From: an uncultured Acidobacteriota bacterium
GTDB lineage: Bacteria; Acidobacteriota; Blastocatellia; RBC074
Direction of reading: 5' to 3'
Length of the DNA: 33,394 bases
Assembly: GCA_903862855.1 (NCBI GenBank)
Contig: CAIOZW010000036.1
Coordinates: forward strand, 1-33,394
Shown here: one piece after another, positions 9,344 through 17,872 of the stretch
Layout of the letters: each line of letters starts with the position of its first letter
Numbering within the stretch: position 1 is the stretch's first letter
Notes under the pieces: model-generated
The model's input: the letters and a program-made list of their open reading frames with translations, nothing else
The model's database searches: none
Told to the model about the DNA's origin: nothing
Made by a program: the position numbers and the translations under genes

Positions 9344-11038
9344 ATGAAAAGAGAGACGGGATGGATCTTTCTTCTGGTTCTGATCTTGACCGTGACGGTC
9401 AGCGGGCAGGAGGTGACTTGGGAGCGTCTGATCAACTCTGATCGTGAGCCGCAGAACTGGCTCAGCTATGGTGGCAACTACAGCGCCCACCGGTTCAGTT
9501 CCCTCGATCAGATCAACCGCGGGAATGTCGGCCAGCTTGCCCCGGCCTGGATCTTTCAGACGGGTGAGTTGCGGGGTGGATTGAACGCTACGCCGATAGT
9601 TGCCGATGGAGTCATGTACCTGATGGGGCCGATGAACCGTATCTTTGCGCTCAATGCGGCGACGGGAGAGGTTCTGTGGCGCTACTACTACAAGCTGCCC
9701 AATCTTCCGTTCCCCTACCAGGTCGGTTCGCGGGGGCTGGCGATCGGGCATGGGCGCGTCTATTTCGGGACGATCGACAATCACGTTGTCGCGCTCGAGG
9801 CAAAGACGGGAAGAGAGCTCTGGCAGATCGAAGTGGAGGATGTCCGCCAGTGCGGATGCAATATCACCTCGGCGCCGCTGATCGTTCGTGACAAGGTTGT
9901 CGTTGGAGTGACGGGTGGAGAGCACGCGCATCGCGGTTATCTCAATGCCTTTGATGCGGCGACGGGCCGGCATCTCTGGCGTTTTTACACCATTCCGGCG
10001 CCTGGAGAACCAGGGTCAGAGACCTGGGATCCGCGCATGCTCAAGTATGGAGGTGCGCCGACCTGGCTCGTCGGGTCGTACGACCCGGAGCTCAACCTGC
10101 TCTACTGGGGGGTCGGCAATCCATCGTCCGATTTCTACGACGAGTACCGCAAGGGGGACAATCTCTACTCGAACTCGATCGTTGCCCTCGATCCTGATAC
10201 GGGCCGATTGAAGTGGCACTATCAGGAGGTGCCGCACGATATGTACGATTTCGACTCAGCCTATGAGTGCGTGCTGATCGATTATGAGAAGCCGGCGGAG
10301 AAGGGGGGCGGAAAGCAGAAGCTGCTTGTTCACGCCAACAAAGGTGGCTACACGTGGGTTCTCGACCGGGTGACCGGCAAGTACCTCAACGCCTATCCGC
10401 ACGTCGATCTGCTGACCTGGCTGAAAGGAGTCGACGCCAAAGGGCGGCCGGTAGGGATGCAGCCGGTACCGGCCGACAAGGAGACCTATGTCTGTCCGAG
10501 TGCGGCCGGTGGCCGCAACTGGGACCACTCCACTTACAGTCCGCGGACACGCCTCTGGTACAACATCGGGTGGGAGATCTGCAATGTGATCAAGCCGCAG
10601 AAGATGGAGCCAAAAGAGGGGCAGCCGCTCTTTGGCGGTTCGATGACCTTTGTCGCCCCGCAGGGTAAGCCGGCCACAGGCCATATCGATGGCTACGATC
10701 CATTGACGGGAGAGCGAAAGTGGCGTTACGAGACCCGTTACCTCAATGTGGCCTCGCTTCTCTCAACTGGTGGCGATCTGATCTTCTCTGGTGATGTCAT
10801 GGGCGAGGCCTTTGCCCTCGATGCGACGTCGGGGAAGAAGCTCTGGGCATTCAACGCGGGAGCAAGTGTCACCGGATCACCGGTCACCTATGCGGTCAAT
10901 GGTCGGCAGTATGTTGCCGTACCTACCGGGATGGGTTCGCTCGTCGGAGGCTTGACGCCGGTCATCTGGCCCGAAGCCGAGAAGAGTTTTCCGGAGAAGG
11001 CTTCGACACTGGTCGTCTTCGCGTTGCCACAGAAGTAG
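9344..11038 (+). CDS. PQQ-dependent dehydrogenase (methanol/ethanol dehydrogenase family), periplasmic
   Basis: Eight-bladed propeller quinoprotein of 564 residues that should oxidise an alcohol or sugar-like substrate with PQQ. Residues 1-22 are a signal peptide (MKRETGW, then hydrophobic, then SGQ). The PQQ-propeller tryptophan-docking motifs recur as LNAATGEVLWRY, LEAKTGRELWQI, FDAATGRHLWRF, LDPDTGRLKWHY and LDATSGKKLWAF. The opening NWLSYGGNYSAHRFSSLDQI is typical of the family. The usual adjacent Cys-Cys pair of methanol dehydrogenases is not seen; the nearest equivalent is CGC (VRQCGCNITSAP). ATG at 9329 is possible, but 9344 gives a better signal peptide and has GGGGAT 9 bases before it. 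The cytochrome c gene follows within 30 bases and is the likely electron acceptor. The substrate cannot be deduced. Confidence 0.92.
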   Translation: MKRETGWIFLLVLILTVTVSGQEVTWERLINSDREPQNWLSYGGNYSAHRFSSLDQINRGNVGQLAPAWIFQTGELRGGLNATPIVADGVMYLMGPMNRIFALNAATGEVLWRYYYKLPNLPFPYQVGSRGLAIGHGRVYFGTIDNHVVALEAKTGRELWQIEVEDVRQCGCNITSAPLIVRDKVVVGVTGGEHAHRGYLNAFDAATGRHLWRFYTIPAPGEPGSETWDPRMLKYGGAPTWLVGSYDPELNLLYWGVGNPSSDFYDEYRKGDNLYSNSIVALDPDTGRLKWHYQEVPHDMYDFDSAYECVLIDYEKPAEKGGGKQKLLVHANKGGYTWVLDRVTGKYLNAYPHVDLLTWLKGVDAKGRPVGMQPVPADKETYVCPSAAGGRNWDHSTYSPRTRLWYNIGWEICNVIKPQKMEPKEGQPLFGGSMTFVAPQGKPATGHIDGYDPLTGERKWRYETRYLNVASLLSTGGDLIFSGDVMGEAFALDATSGKKLWAFNAGASVTGSPVTYAVNGRQYVAVPTGMGSLVGGLTPVIWPEAEKSFPEKASTLVVFALPQK

Positions 11039-11063
11039 CCCAAGTATGGCAGGAGAATGTCCT

Positions 11064-12110
11064 ATGTTCACAATGGTCGATCGGAAGAGATGGAGATTCC
11101 TGCTGCTGGTCGCAGCGGTGGCATTGATCGGATTGAGTTATCTCCGCCCCTCGGGCAGTGCCGGGCAGACACAGTCTACGCCGGCGAAGCCGGTTGAGAA
11201 GACCTCTCCGCAGCGATCCGAGATGGCCGCTTCCGGGCGGCGGGTCTTTGCCGGATCCTGTGGGATGGCTTACTGTCACGGCACCGATGGAGTTGGAGGT
11301 GGTGCGCCGCGACTGCGTAATAGAGAATATTCAGCCGCCAAGCTGTCGCGGATCATCAGAGATGGGATACCCGGAACGGCGATGCCGGCCTTTGTGAAGT
11401 CCTTGAGTCAGGTGCAGATTTCACAACTGGTCGCCTATCTGCTCTCGGTCAACCGCGAAGTGGATGCTCCCGCAAAGACCGATCGGCTTGATCCCCATTT
11501 GGCACCCCCAACAGGAGATACCACTACCAAGCCCGATGTTAAGCCCGATGTTAAGCCAGATGTTAGGGGGATTGTGAGCACTCCGGCAGCTGCACCGACG
11601 ACTTCAACGGTTGCTGGCAGCGCAGCTGTCGCTATGGCTGGTGACTGGCAGGCCGGTGAGGCCATCTTCTTTGATCCGTCCAATCTCGCCAACTGTCGTG
11701 TATGCCACACGCTCCACGGCCGCGGTGGCAAGGTTGGCTCGGATCTGAGTCGTCTCAGCAGTGAGCCACCAGCAACGATTCTCCGGCGGATCGTCACGCC
11801 GGCGAGCTCGACCGATGGCCGTTACGCCAGAGTTACTCTTCGTTTGAAATCGGGAGCGATCATCTCGGGTATTCTCCGTGATGAGGATGAGAAGACCTAC
11901 CGGATCTTTGACACGACGACTCTGCCTCCGGTCTCAAGAAGCTATCTGCGCGAAGAGGTTACCAGTATCGATCGTCTTGCCGAGTCGGGTTGCCCCAGCG
12001 GTAATGGTGCAAAGTTCACGCTGCAGCAGCTTCTCGATCTGGTCGCACTGATCAGAACGTCGGACCCGGCCCAGCCGGCGCGGGTAACGGCTGAAGAGGT
12101 TCTGAAGTGA
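11064..12110 (+). CDS. Di-heme cytochrome c with a TIGR02603-like heme domain, PQQ-dehydrogenase partner
   Basis: Secreted or membrane-anchored protein of 348 residues with an N-terminal hydrophobic segment (about 12-28). The first cytochrome c domain carries CGMAYCH (C66 to H72), a CX4CH spacing instead of CXXCH, followed by GTAMPAF with a candidate axial Met. A Pro/Thr/Ala-rich linker contains three KPDV units. The second domain has a normal CRVCH, then GRGGKVGSDLSRLSSEPPATILRRIVTPAS and RLKSGAIISGILRDED, as in the putative heme-binding domain TIGR02603. The start at 11064 is preferred because AGGAG sits 8 bases upstream; ATG 11046 lacks an SD. Its place directly after the PQQ dehydrogenase gene suggests it takes electrons from that enzyme. 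Confidence 0.86.
   Translation: MFTMVDRKRWRFLLLVAAVALIGLSYLRPSGSAGQTQSTPAKPVEKTSPQRSEMAASGRRVFAGSCGMAYCHGTDGVGGGAPRLRNREYSAAKLSRIIRDGIPGTAMPAFVKSLSQVQISQLVAYLLSVNREVDAPAKTDRLDPHLAPPTGDTTTKPDVKPDVKPDVRGIVSTPAAAPTTSTVAGSAAVAMAGDWQAGEAIFFDPSNLANCRVCHTLHGRGGKVGSDLSRLSSEPPATILRRIVTPASSTDGRYARVTLRLKSGAIISGILRDEDEKTYRIFDTTTLPPVSRSYLREEVTSIDRLAESGCPSGNGAKFTLQQLLDLVALIRTSDPAQPARVTAEEVLK
11529..11564 (+). repeat. Three 12-bp tandem repeats encoding KPDV units
   Basis: AAGCCCGATGTT occurs twice exactly, followed by AAGCCAGATGTT. The repeats lie in frame in the linker between the two heme domains of the cytochrome c. Copy number could vary without breaking the frame. Confidence 0.9.
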
Positions 12111-12237
12111 GCAGAGATCTTCAGGCGGCGAGAATCAAGAGTAAACAAAGACTGGTCTCGTGATATCGAATGATCTGGGGGGCATTGAGCGGTGGCCTTG
12201 CCCCTTCCGGATCTTCCAGGGCGGGAACAGGGAGTGC

Positions 12238-14784
12238 ATGGGGCAAAAGAGAGACTTACCGATCGACGGTTATATCCCGGCCATCATCGAGAGGCTTGGG
12301 GCTTGCCGCAATATTCTGCTGCAGGCGGCGCCGGGAGCAGGGAAGACGACCCGGGTTCCGCCGGCGCTCCTCGGCTCATCCCTGGCTGGTGATGGTGAAG
12401 TGCTGGTTCTCGAGCCGCGTCGGCTTGCCGCACGAATGACGGCTCGCCACGTCGCGGCTGAGCTTGGAGAGCCACTTGGTGAGACCGTCGGTTATGCAGT
12501 ACGTTTTGATGAGGTTGGCGGGGCCCGCACCCGCCTCCGTTTTCTGACCGAAGGTGTGTTGACACGCCGTCTGCTGAGCGATCCGCATCTCGCCAATGTC
12601 GCGATCGTCATCCTCGACGAATTCCACGAACGACATCTTCAGACCGACCTGGTGCTGGCCCTGCTGCGCCGCCTGCAGCAGGGGGAAAGACCTGATCTTC
12701 GGCTGGTCGTCATGTCGGCAACCCTCGATGCCGGACCCATTGCCGAATATCTGGAGACCCCCGCGCCAATAGTTGTACCGGGACGACAGTATGAGGTGGA
12801 GACCGGGCATCTCCAGCGACCGGACGATCGGCCACTAGCGACCCAGGTTTCTTCGGCTATCGGGCGTCTGCTCGAAGAGAAGATCGATGGGGATATGCTC
12901 GTCTTTCTGCCGGGTGCAGCGGAGATACGGCGGGCACTGGAGTCCTGTGCGGATCTGGCAAGGCGCCACGATCTGCTGCTGCTCCCGCTCCATGGCGATC
13001 TTTCACCTGAGGGTCAGGACCTTGCCGTTCGCCCGGCCCGGCAGCGGAAGGTGATTCTGTCGACCAATGTTGCAGAGAGTTCGGTGACCATCGATGGCGT
13101 CGTGGCTGTCATCGACTCAGGTCTGGCACGCGAGTCCAGCCATTCACCCTGGTCGGGAGTCCCGCGGCTTGAAGTCTCACGGATCAGTCAGGCGGCCGCT
13201 ATTCAGCGCACCGGGCGGGCCGGTAGAACCCGGCCCGGAGTCTGTCGCCGGCTCTATACGCTTGCCGATTTTCAGGCCCGACCACGCTATCGAACCCCCG
13301 AGATTGCCCGCGAGGATCTGGCCGAGGCGCTGCTTTCGCTCCATGCTCTGGGGATCTCCGGTGGTGCGGATCTGGCCGGGTTCAACTGGTTCGAGCCGCC
13401 ACCTGCAGCCTCCCTCGATGCTGCGGCAAGGCTTCTTGGCCGTCTTGGCGCACTCGATGGTGGGGGGAGCCTGACGGCGATCGGAAGGGAGATGCTCCGA
13501 TTTCCGGTCCACCCCCGGCAGGGGCGGATGCTGGTCGAGGCCCGCCAGAGAGGGGTCTTCGATGAGGCCTGTACCATTGCTGCGCTGCTTGGTGAACGTG
13601 ATATCCTCGCCCCACGCGGGCTGGGCGGATCAGGTGCCTCCATCAGCCGAAAGACGGCGGGGCCATCCCACTTTGGCTCCTCAGACCTGCTCGAAAGGCT
13701 CGAACTGTTTGAAGCCAGTCAGAGCAGTCCGGATCTCGATGCTGGCGCGCTCCAGGCCGTCGACCGGGTTCGCCGGCAGTTGCTCCGTTTTGCTCCTCGC
13801 TCAAACCGCACGAGGGGCTTAAACCGTGAGCGTGAAGAGGCGCTGCAGATCTCGATCCTTACCGGTTATCCTGACCGGGTAGCCCGGCGGCGCCACCTGC
13901 GTGACCCGGCCGGCGAGCTGATCCTTGCCTCTGGTGCCGGAGCCGTTCTTGCCCCGCGCTCGGTGGTCCGTGACGCCGAGTACCTGGTGGCCGTCGATGC
14001 GGAGGAGCGGCGCGAACGGCAGGGTTCGGAGCGATACCAGGTCAATCTGGCCAGCGCAATCGAACCAGACTGGTTGATCGATCTCCCCGGGGACTCCCTT
14101 CGCGAAACGGTCGAGGCCCGCTGGAATGACGGTCCGGAACGGGTCGAGGTCGCCGAGCGAATGCTCTATGATCAACTGGTGATCGATGAACGACGTGCGC
14201 CCGATTCCAGTCACCCGGAGGTGCAGCGTCTCCTCGCCGCCGCCGCGCTCAACGCCGGCTGGCAGAAGTTTGCCGAGCCCGATGACGTCTATCGCTTCCT
14301 CTGGAGAATTGCCTTTGTCGGCTGGCACTTTCCCGAACGGGAGATGACCGATCTTGGCGAAGCGGATATCGATGCGGCGCTGACCAGTCTCTGTACCGGC
14401 AGGAGAAGTTTTGCCGAGCTCCGTTCAGCCACCAGTCGCGGCGGTCTCATCAATGCCCTGCGCCAGATGATTCCCCCGGCGAAACAGCACCTTCTCAATA
14501 CTCTGGCCCCGGAGTCGGTCAATCTGGCTGGACGGAGAAATGTCCGCATCAATTACGAACGGGACCAGGCGCCCTGGATTGCCTCGAGACTGCAGGACTT
14601 TATCGGAATGAAGGAGGGGCCTCGGATTGGTGAGGGGCGTGTGCCGCTTGTTCTTCATCTTCTCGCCCCCAACAATCGTCCGGTGCAGGTGACGACCGAT
14701 CTGGCGGGGTTCTGGCAACGAACCTACCCGCAGGTGAGAAGGGAACTGAGCCGGCGATATCCACGTCACGCCTGGCCTGAGTGA
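12238..14784 (+). CDS. hrpB: ATP-dependent helicase HrpB
   Basis: DEAH-type helicase of 848 residues with the full HrpB layout. Walker A APGAGKTT is at 31-38, the Walker B-type DEFHERH begins at 127, and motif III SAT is at 160-162. Motif VI RTGRAGRTRPG is near 324-334. The characteristic HrpB C-terminus ends in HLLAPNNRPVQV, TDLAGFWQRTYPQVRREL and SRRYPRHAWPE. The frame extends upstream to a GTG at 12160, but the family usually begins close to the LPI-x-x-x-IP motif, and AGGGAG sits before ATG 12238 (spacing only 3, so the start is not fully settled). HrpB is a conserved but poorly characterised RNA helicase in many bacteria. The neighbours do not explain its role; it appears to be an independent housekeeping gene. 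Confidence 0.96.
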   Translation: MGQKRDLPIDGYIPAIIERLGACRNILLQAAPGAGKTTRVPPALLGSSLAGDGEVLVLEPRRLAARMTARHVAAELGEPLGETVGYAVRFDEVGGARTRLRFLTEGVLTRRLLSDPHLANVAIVILDEFHERHLQTDLVLALLRRLQQGERPDLRLVVMSATLDAGPIAEYLETPAPIVVPGRQYEVETGHLQRPDDRPLATQVSSAIGRLLEEKIDGDMLVFLPGAAEIRRALESCADLARRHDLLLLPLHGDLSPEGQDLAVRPARQRKVILSTNVAESSVTIDGVVAVIDSGLARESSHSPWSGVPRLEVSRISQAAAIQRTGRAGRTRPGVCRRLYTLADFQARPRYRTPEIAREDLAEALLSLHALGISGGADLAGFNWFEPPPAASLDAAARLLGRLGALDGGGSLTAIGREMLRFPVHPRQGRMLVEARQRGVFDEACTIAALLGERDILAPRGLGGSGASISRKTAGPSHFGSSDLLERLELFEASQSSPDLDAGALQAVDRVRRQLLRFAPRSNRTRGLNREREEALQISILTGYPDRVARRRHLRDPAGELILASGAGAVLAPRSVVRDAEYLVAVDAEERRERQGSERYQVNLASAIEPDWLIDLPGDSLRETVEARWNDGPERVEVAERMLYDQLVIDERRAPDSSHPEVQRLLAAAALNAGWQKFAEPDDVYRFLWRIAFVGWHFPEREMTDLGEADIDAALTSLCTGRRSFAELRSATSRGGLINALRQMIPPAKQHLLNTLAPESVNLAGRRNVRINYERDQAPWIASRLQDFIGMKEGPRIGEGRVPLVLHLLAPNNRPVQVTTDLAGFWQRTYPQVRRELSRRYPRHAWPE

Positions 14785-14911
14785 GGCCCGAACAGGTTCG
14801 TCCCGGACTTTCACTTCGATAATATTTCACGTCGATAACTCTCGACATCGACAGGTGGCGGGAGTAGACTCGCCATCCATACAACTTCACTATTCCGAAA
14901 GGATCTGGCTG

Positions 14912-16720
14912 ATGCACCTGAGTCTGGCTGACTGGATTATTGCCTTTCTGGCCGTCGCGATCTGTTTCGCCCCGGCCCTCTTCTTTGCCCGTCGTTCCTC
15001 GAAAGATACCTCGGAGTATTTTGCGTCCGGTCGTTCGGTCCCGTGGTGGCTGGCCGGCCTCTCGATGGTCGCGACGACTTTCAGCAGTGACACCCCCAAC
15101 CTGGTCACCGACATCGTCCGCCGTCAGGGGGTTGCCGGCAACTGGGTCTGGTGGGCCTTCGTCCTGACCGGTGTCTCAACCGTCTTCTTCTATGCCCGTC
15201 TCTGGCGCCGTTCAGGTGTCCTGACCGATCTCGAGTTCTATGAGATTCGCTACTCGGGACGTGCTGCCTCTGCCGTGCGTGGCTTCCGCGCGATCTATCT
15301 GGGACTCCTCTTCAACTGCCTGATCATGGCGACGGTCAATCTCGCCGCGTGCAAGATTGCCGGAGTCCTCTTTGGACTCGAGCGCTGGCAGACCCTCGCT
15401 TTCGTTGGCGTGCTCAATGTCGTCTTTGCTGCCCATTCCGGACTCTGGGGAGTACTGGTGATCGATATGATCCAGTTCTTCATCAAGATGACGGCTGTCA
15501 CGGCTGCTGCCTGGTTTGCCCTTGGCCATCCAGCCGTCGGTGGCCTCTCCGGTCTCGTTACCAGGCTTGAAGCGATGCCCGGACCCAATGGCATCAACTA
15601 CCTCAATATTCTTCCCGACTTTACCAATAATTGGGATATCGCTCTGGCGGTCTTCATCATGCCGATCGCCGTCCAGTGGTGGGCCGTCTGGTATCCAGGT
15701 GCCGAACCGGGTGGCGGGAGCTACATTGCGCAGCGCATGCTTGCCTCTAAATCTGAGAAGGATGCCCTTGCTGCTGTTCTATTCTTCAATGTCGCACATT
15801 ACGTCCTCCGCCCCTGGCCATGGATCCTTGTCGCGCTGGCCTCGCTGCTGGTCTATCCCCAGCTTTCGGATATCCAGGCCGCCTTTCCCCATCTCGACCC
15901 GGCCCTGATCGGGCATGACATCGCCTATCCGGCCATGCTCAAGTTTCTCCCGGTCGGCTTTGTCGGCCTCATGGTGGGCGGTCTTGTCGCGGCCAACTCC
16001 TCGACGATTCTGACCCACCTCAACTGGGGAGCCTCCTATCTCGTTCATGACTTCTATCGACGTTTTATCCGGAAAGATGCGACGGAGAGCCACTATGTTG
16101 GCGTGGGACGCCTTGTGACCGTCCTCCTCTTCTTCCTCTCCTCGGGACTCGTCTTTGTTCTCGACAGTGCCAAGGACTCCTTCGACATCATTCTTCAGGT
16201 CGGTGCCGGAACCGGACTTCTCTATCTTGTGCGCTGGTTCTGGTGGCGCGTCAATGCCTGGTGCGAAGTCGTCGCCATGATCAGCTCTTTTGTCATATCG
16301 GTAATCTTTCTGTTCCTCGAGCGGCAGGATCTCTACCACACCACATCAGCCTGGCGACTGATTCTGACCATCCTCGCGACGACCATCTGCTGGGTTGCGG
16401 CCGCCTATCTGGCACCGCAGACGAGCCGTGAGACTCTCATCGAGTTCTACCGCAAGGTGCGACCTGCCGGGCCGGGCTGGGGATCGGTCAGGCAAGCGGC
16501 CGGCCTTTCCAAGGATGAACTGGCCCAGCGTGGCGAGAGCATGCCGACCGCTCTTCTCGGCTGGGTTGCCGGATCGATCGTCATCTGGTCATCCCTCTTT
16601 ACTGTCGGGAACTTCCTCTACGGCCGGACGCAGGTCGCCCTATTTCTGCTCGCTGTCTTTGTCAGCAGTGCTCTTGTCCTAATCAAGGTCGTCAATCAGC
16701 TCTGGTCAGACCCGCGCTGA
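14912..16720 (+). CDS. Sodium:solute symporter (SSF family)
   Basis: Integral membrane protein of about 602 residues with roughly 13-14 hydrophobic segments. SSF features include SEYFASGRSVPWWLAGLSMVATTFSSDTP near the N-terminus, the LEFYEIRYSGRAASAVRGFRAIY region, and GLMVGGLVAANSSTILTHLNWGASYLVHDFYRRF, which corresponds to the conserved A/G-x-x-S-S loop near Na+ site residues. The start ATG 14912 is preceded by AAGGAT at SD distance. A GTG-initiated frame from 14855 is less likely because it adds a polar leader before the first helix. The solute cannot be predicted; relatives carry sugars, amino acids or organic acids. An intrinsic terminator follows 60 bases after the stop, making this the last gene of its unit. 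Confidence 0.9.
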   Translation: MHLSLADWIIAFLAVAICFAPALFFARRSSKDTSEYFASGRSVPWWLAGLSMVATTFSSDTPNLVTDIVRRQGVAGNWVWWAFVLTGVSTVFFYARLWRRSGVLTDLEFYEIRYSGRAASAVRGFRAIYLGLLFNCLIMATVNLAACKIAGVLFGLERWQTLAFVGVLNVVFAAHSGLWGVLVIDMIQFFIKMTAVTAAAWFALGHPAVGGLSGLVTRLEAMPGPNGINYLNILPDFTNNWDIALAVFIMPIAVQWWAVWYPGAEPGGGSYIAQRMLASKSEKDALAAVLFFNVAHYVLRPWPWILVALASLLVYPQLSDIQAAFPHLDPALIGHDIAYPAMLKFLPVGFVGLMVGGLVAANSSTILTHLNWGASYLVHDFYRRFIRKDATESHYVGVGRLVTVLLFFLSSGLVFVLDSAKDSFDIILQVGAGTGLLYLVRWFWWRVNAWCEVVAMISSFVISVIFLFLERQDLYHTTSAWRLILTILATTICWVAAAYLAPQTSRETLIEFYRKVRPAGPGWGSVRQAAGLSKDELAQRGESMPTALLGWVAGSIVIWSSLFTVGNFLYGRTQVALFLLAVFVSSALVLIKVVNQLWSDPR

Positions 16721-16780
16721 CCACCCCTCGACCACTCCGGATCTCCACTCTGGAGAAAAATTTACACAATTATGATCTTA

Positions 16781-16816
16781 TCAAGTCCGCAGAAGTCATG
16801 CGGACTTGACTTTTTT
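16781..16816 (+). terminator. Rho-independent terminator after the symporter gene
   Basis: A perfect 11-bp stem, TCAAGTCCGCA (16781-16791) with TGCGGACTTGA (16799-16809), closes a 7-base loop and is followed by C and six T (16811-16816). It separates the symporter unit from the ACIII operon. Confidence 0.93.
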
Positions 16817-16908
16817 CCGGTCAGAATGGAATATTCGGCTTTACTTCAAATACGAAAATTCACAAGCTTCGCAGAGATAGAGCGAACAGGAAGAAATGAA
16901 TCTAAACC

Positions 16909-16925
16909 GTGGCCAAAAAAGCCAC
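16909..16925 (+). other. Small hairpin in the actA leader
   Basis: GTGGC (16909-16913) and GCCAC (16921-16925) flank a CAAAAAA loop, 25 bases before the actA start. It is weak by itself and could be chance. The actA SD (GGAGG) lies just downstream of it. Confidence 0.3.
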
Positions 16926-16950
16926 AGGATTTGATGTTGGAGGTCAAAAT

Positions 16951-17610
16951 ATGCCACAGATCTTTCCCCGCAGCGCGAATACGCTTGCGCGGTTTAGCAT
17001 CGTGTTGGTTGGTCTTATCGCAGGTGGGGCCCTCTGGTTCATTCTGAATTTTAATCGGACTACATACGTTACCCAGGCCTTTGTCGCCCGTCAGCAGCCA
17101 GTTCAGTTTTCGCACAAGCATCACGTTGGTGATGATGGCATCGACTGCCGTTATTGCCACCAGACGGTTGAGAAGACTGCTTCGGCTGGACTGCCATCGA
17201 CGAAGACCTGTATGAATTGCCACTCGCAACTCTTTGCGAATGTCCCCTACCTTGAAATCGTGCGGGAGAGCTGGCGGTCGGGAAAGCCGATCGAGTGGCA
17301 GCGTGTGCACGACCTTCCTGACTTTTCCTATTTCAATCACAGTATTCACGTCAACAAAGGCGTTGGATGCTCGACCTGTCACGGTCGAGTCGACCTGATG
17401 CCGCTGATGTGGAACACCCAATCGCTCCAGATGGAATGGTGCCTCTCCTGCCATCGTGCGCCTGAAAAAGTGCTGCGTGAGCAGAAGGACATTACCAAAA
17501 TGGATTGGGTTGCTCCGCCGGATCAGGACGTGAAGGGAAAAGAGCTGGCGAAACAATACAATATTCAATCAACATCAGTGCTGACGAGCTGTTCGACCTG
17601 CCACCGTTAG
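16951..17610 (+). CDS. actA: ACIII subunit ActA, pentaheme cytochrome c
   Basis: Membrane-anchored pentaheme cytochrome of 219 residues, the electron-wire subunit of alternative complex III. One N-terminal transmembrane helix spans about 15-33. Five CXXCH motifs lie at about 66-70, 87-91, 140-144, 164-168 and 214-218, the last just one residue before the stop. Additional His residues (FSHKHH, FNHSIHVN) are probable sixth ligands for bis-His hemes. The start ATG 16951 follows GGAGG by 7 bases; a longer GTG frame from 16909 is discounted. It is first in the order actABCDEF, and a 262-base gap before actB is longer than the other junctions. The transcript probably begins between the upstream terminator and this gene. 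Confidence 0.94.
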   Translation: MPQIFPRSANTLARFSIVLVGLIAGGALWFILNFNRTTYVTQAFVARQQPVQFSHKHHVGDDGIDCRYCHQTVEKTASAGLPSTKTCMNCHSQLFANVPYLEIVRESWRSGKPIEWQRVHDLPDFSYFNHSIHVNKGVGCSTCHGRVDLMPLMWNTQSLQMEWCLSCHRAPEKVLREQKDITKMDWVAPPDQDVKGKELAKQYNIQSTSVLTSCSTCHR

Positions 17611-17872
17611 GCACATTGAGCGGTTTGGCGCAGAGTGGCAGGCTGGTTGACTCGTCCGGCGAGTCGGGGGCCCGGCAAGTCGAGATAAGTTAGTGCAGCG
17701 GGCAGTCAGCGCTGACAAAACGGTAAGAGGTGAGCCGGATCGGCGGCGGTTGAGCGACCTCCAGACAATGTGAGGATCTGGATAGTGATAATGCCCGGAG
17801 AGGGAGGTCACGGATTCCAGACGACCGTAAAGTTCATTCCGGTAAAGTAAACGGAGAGACGGAAAATCGATC

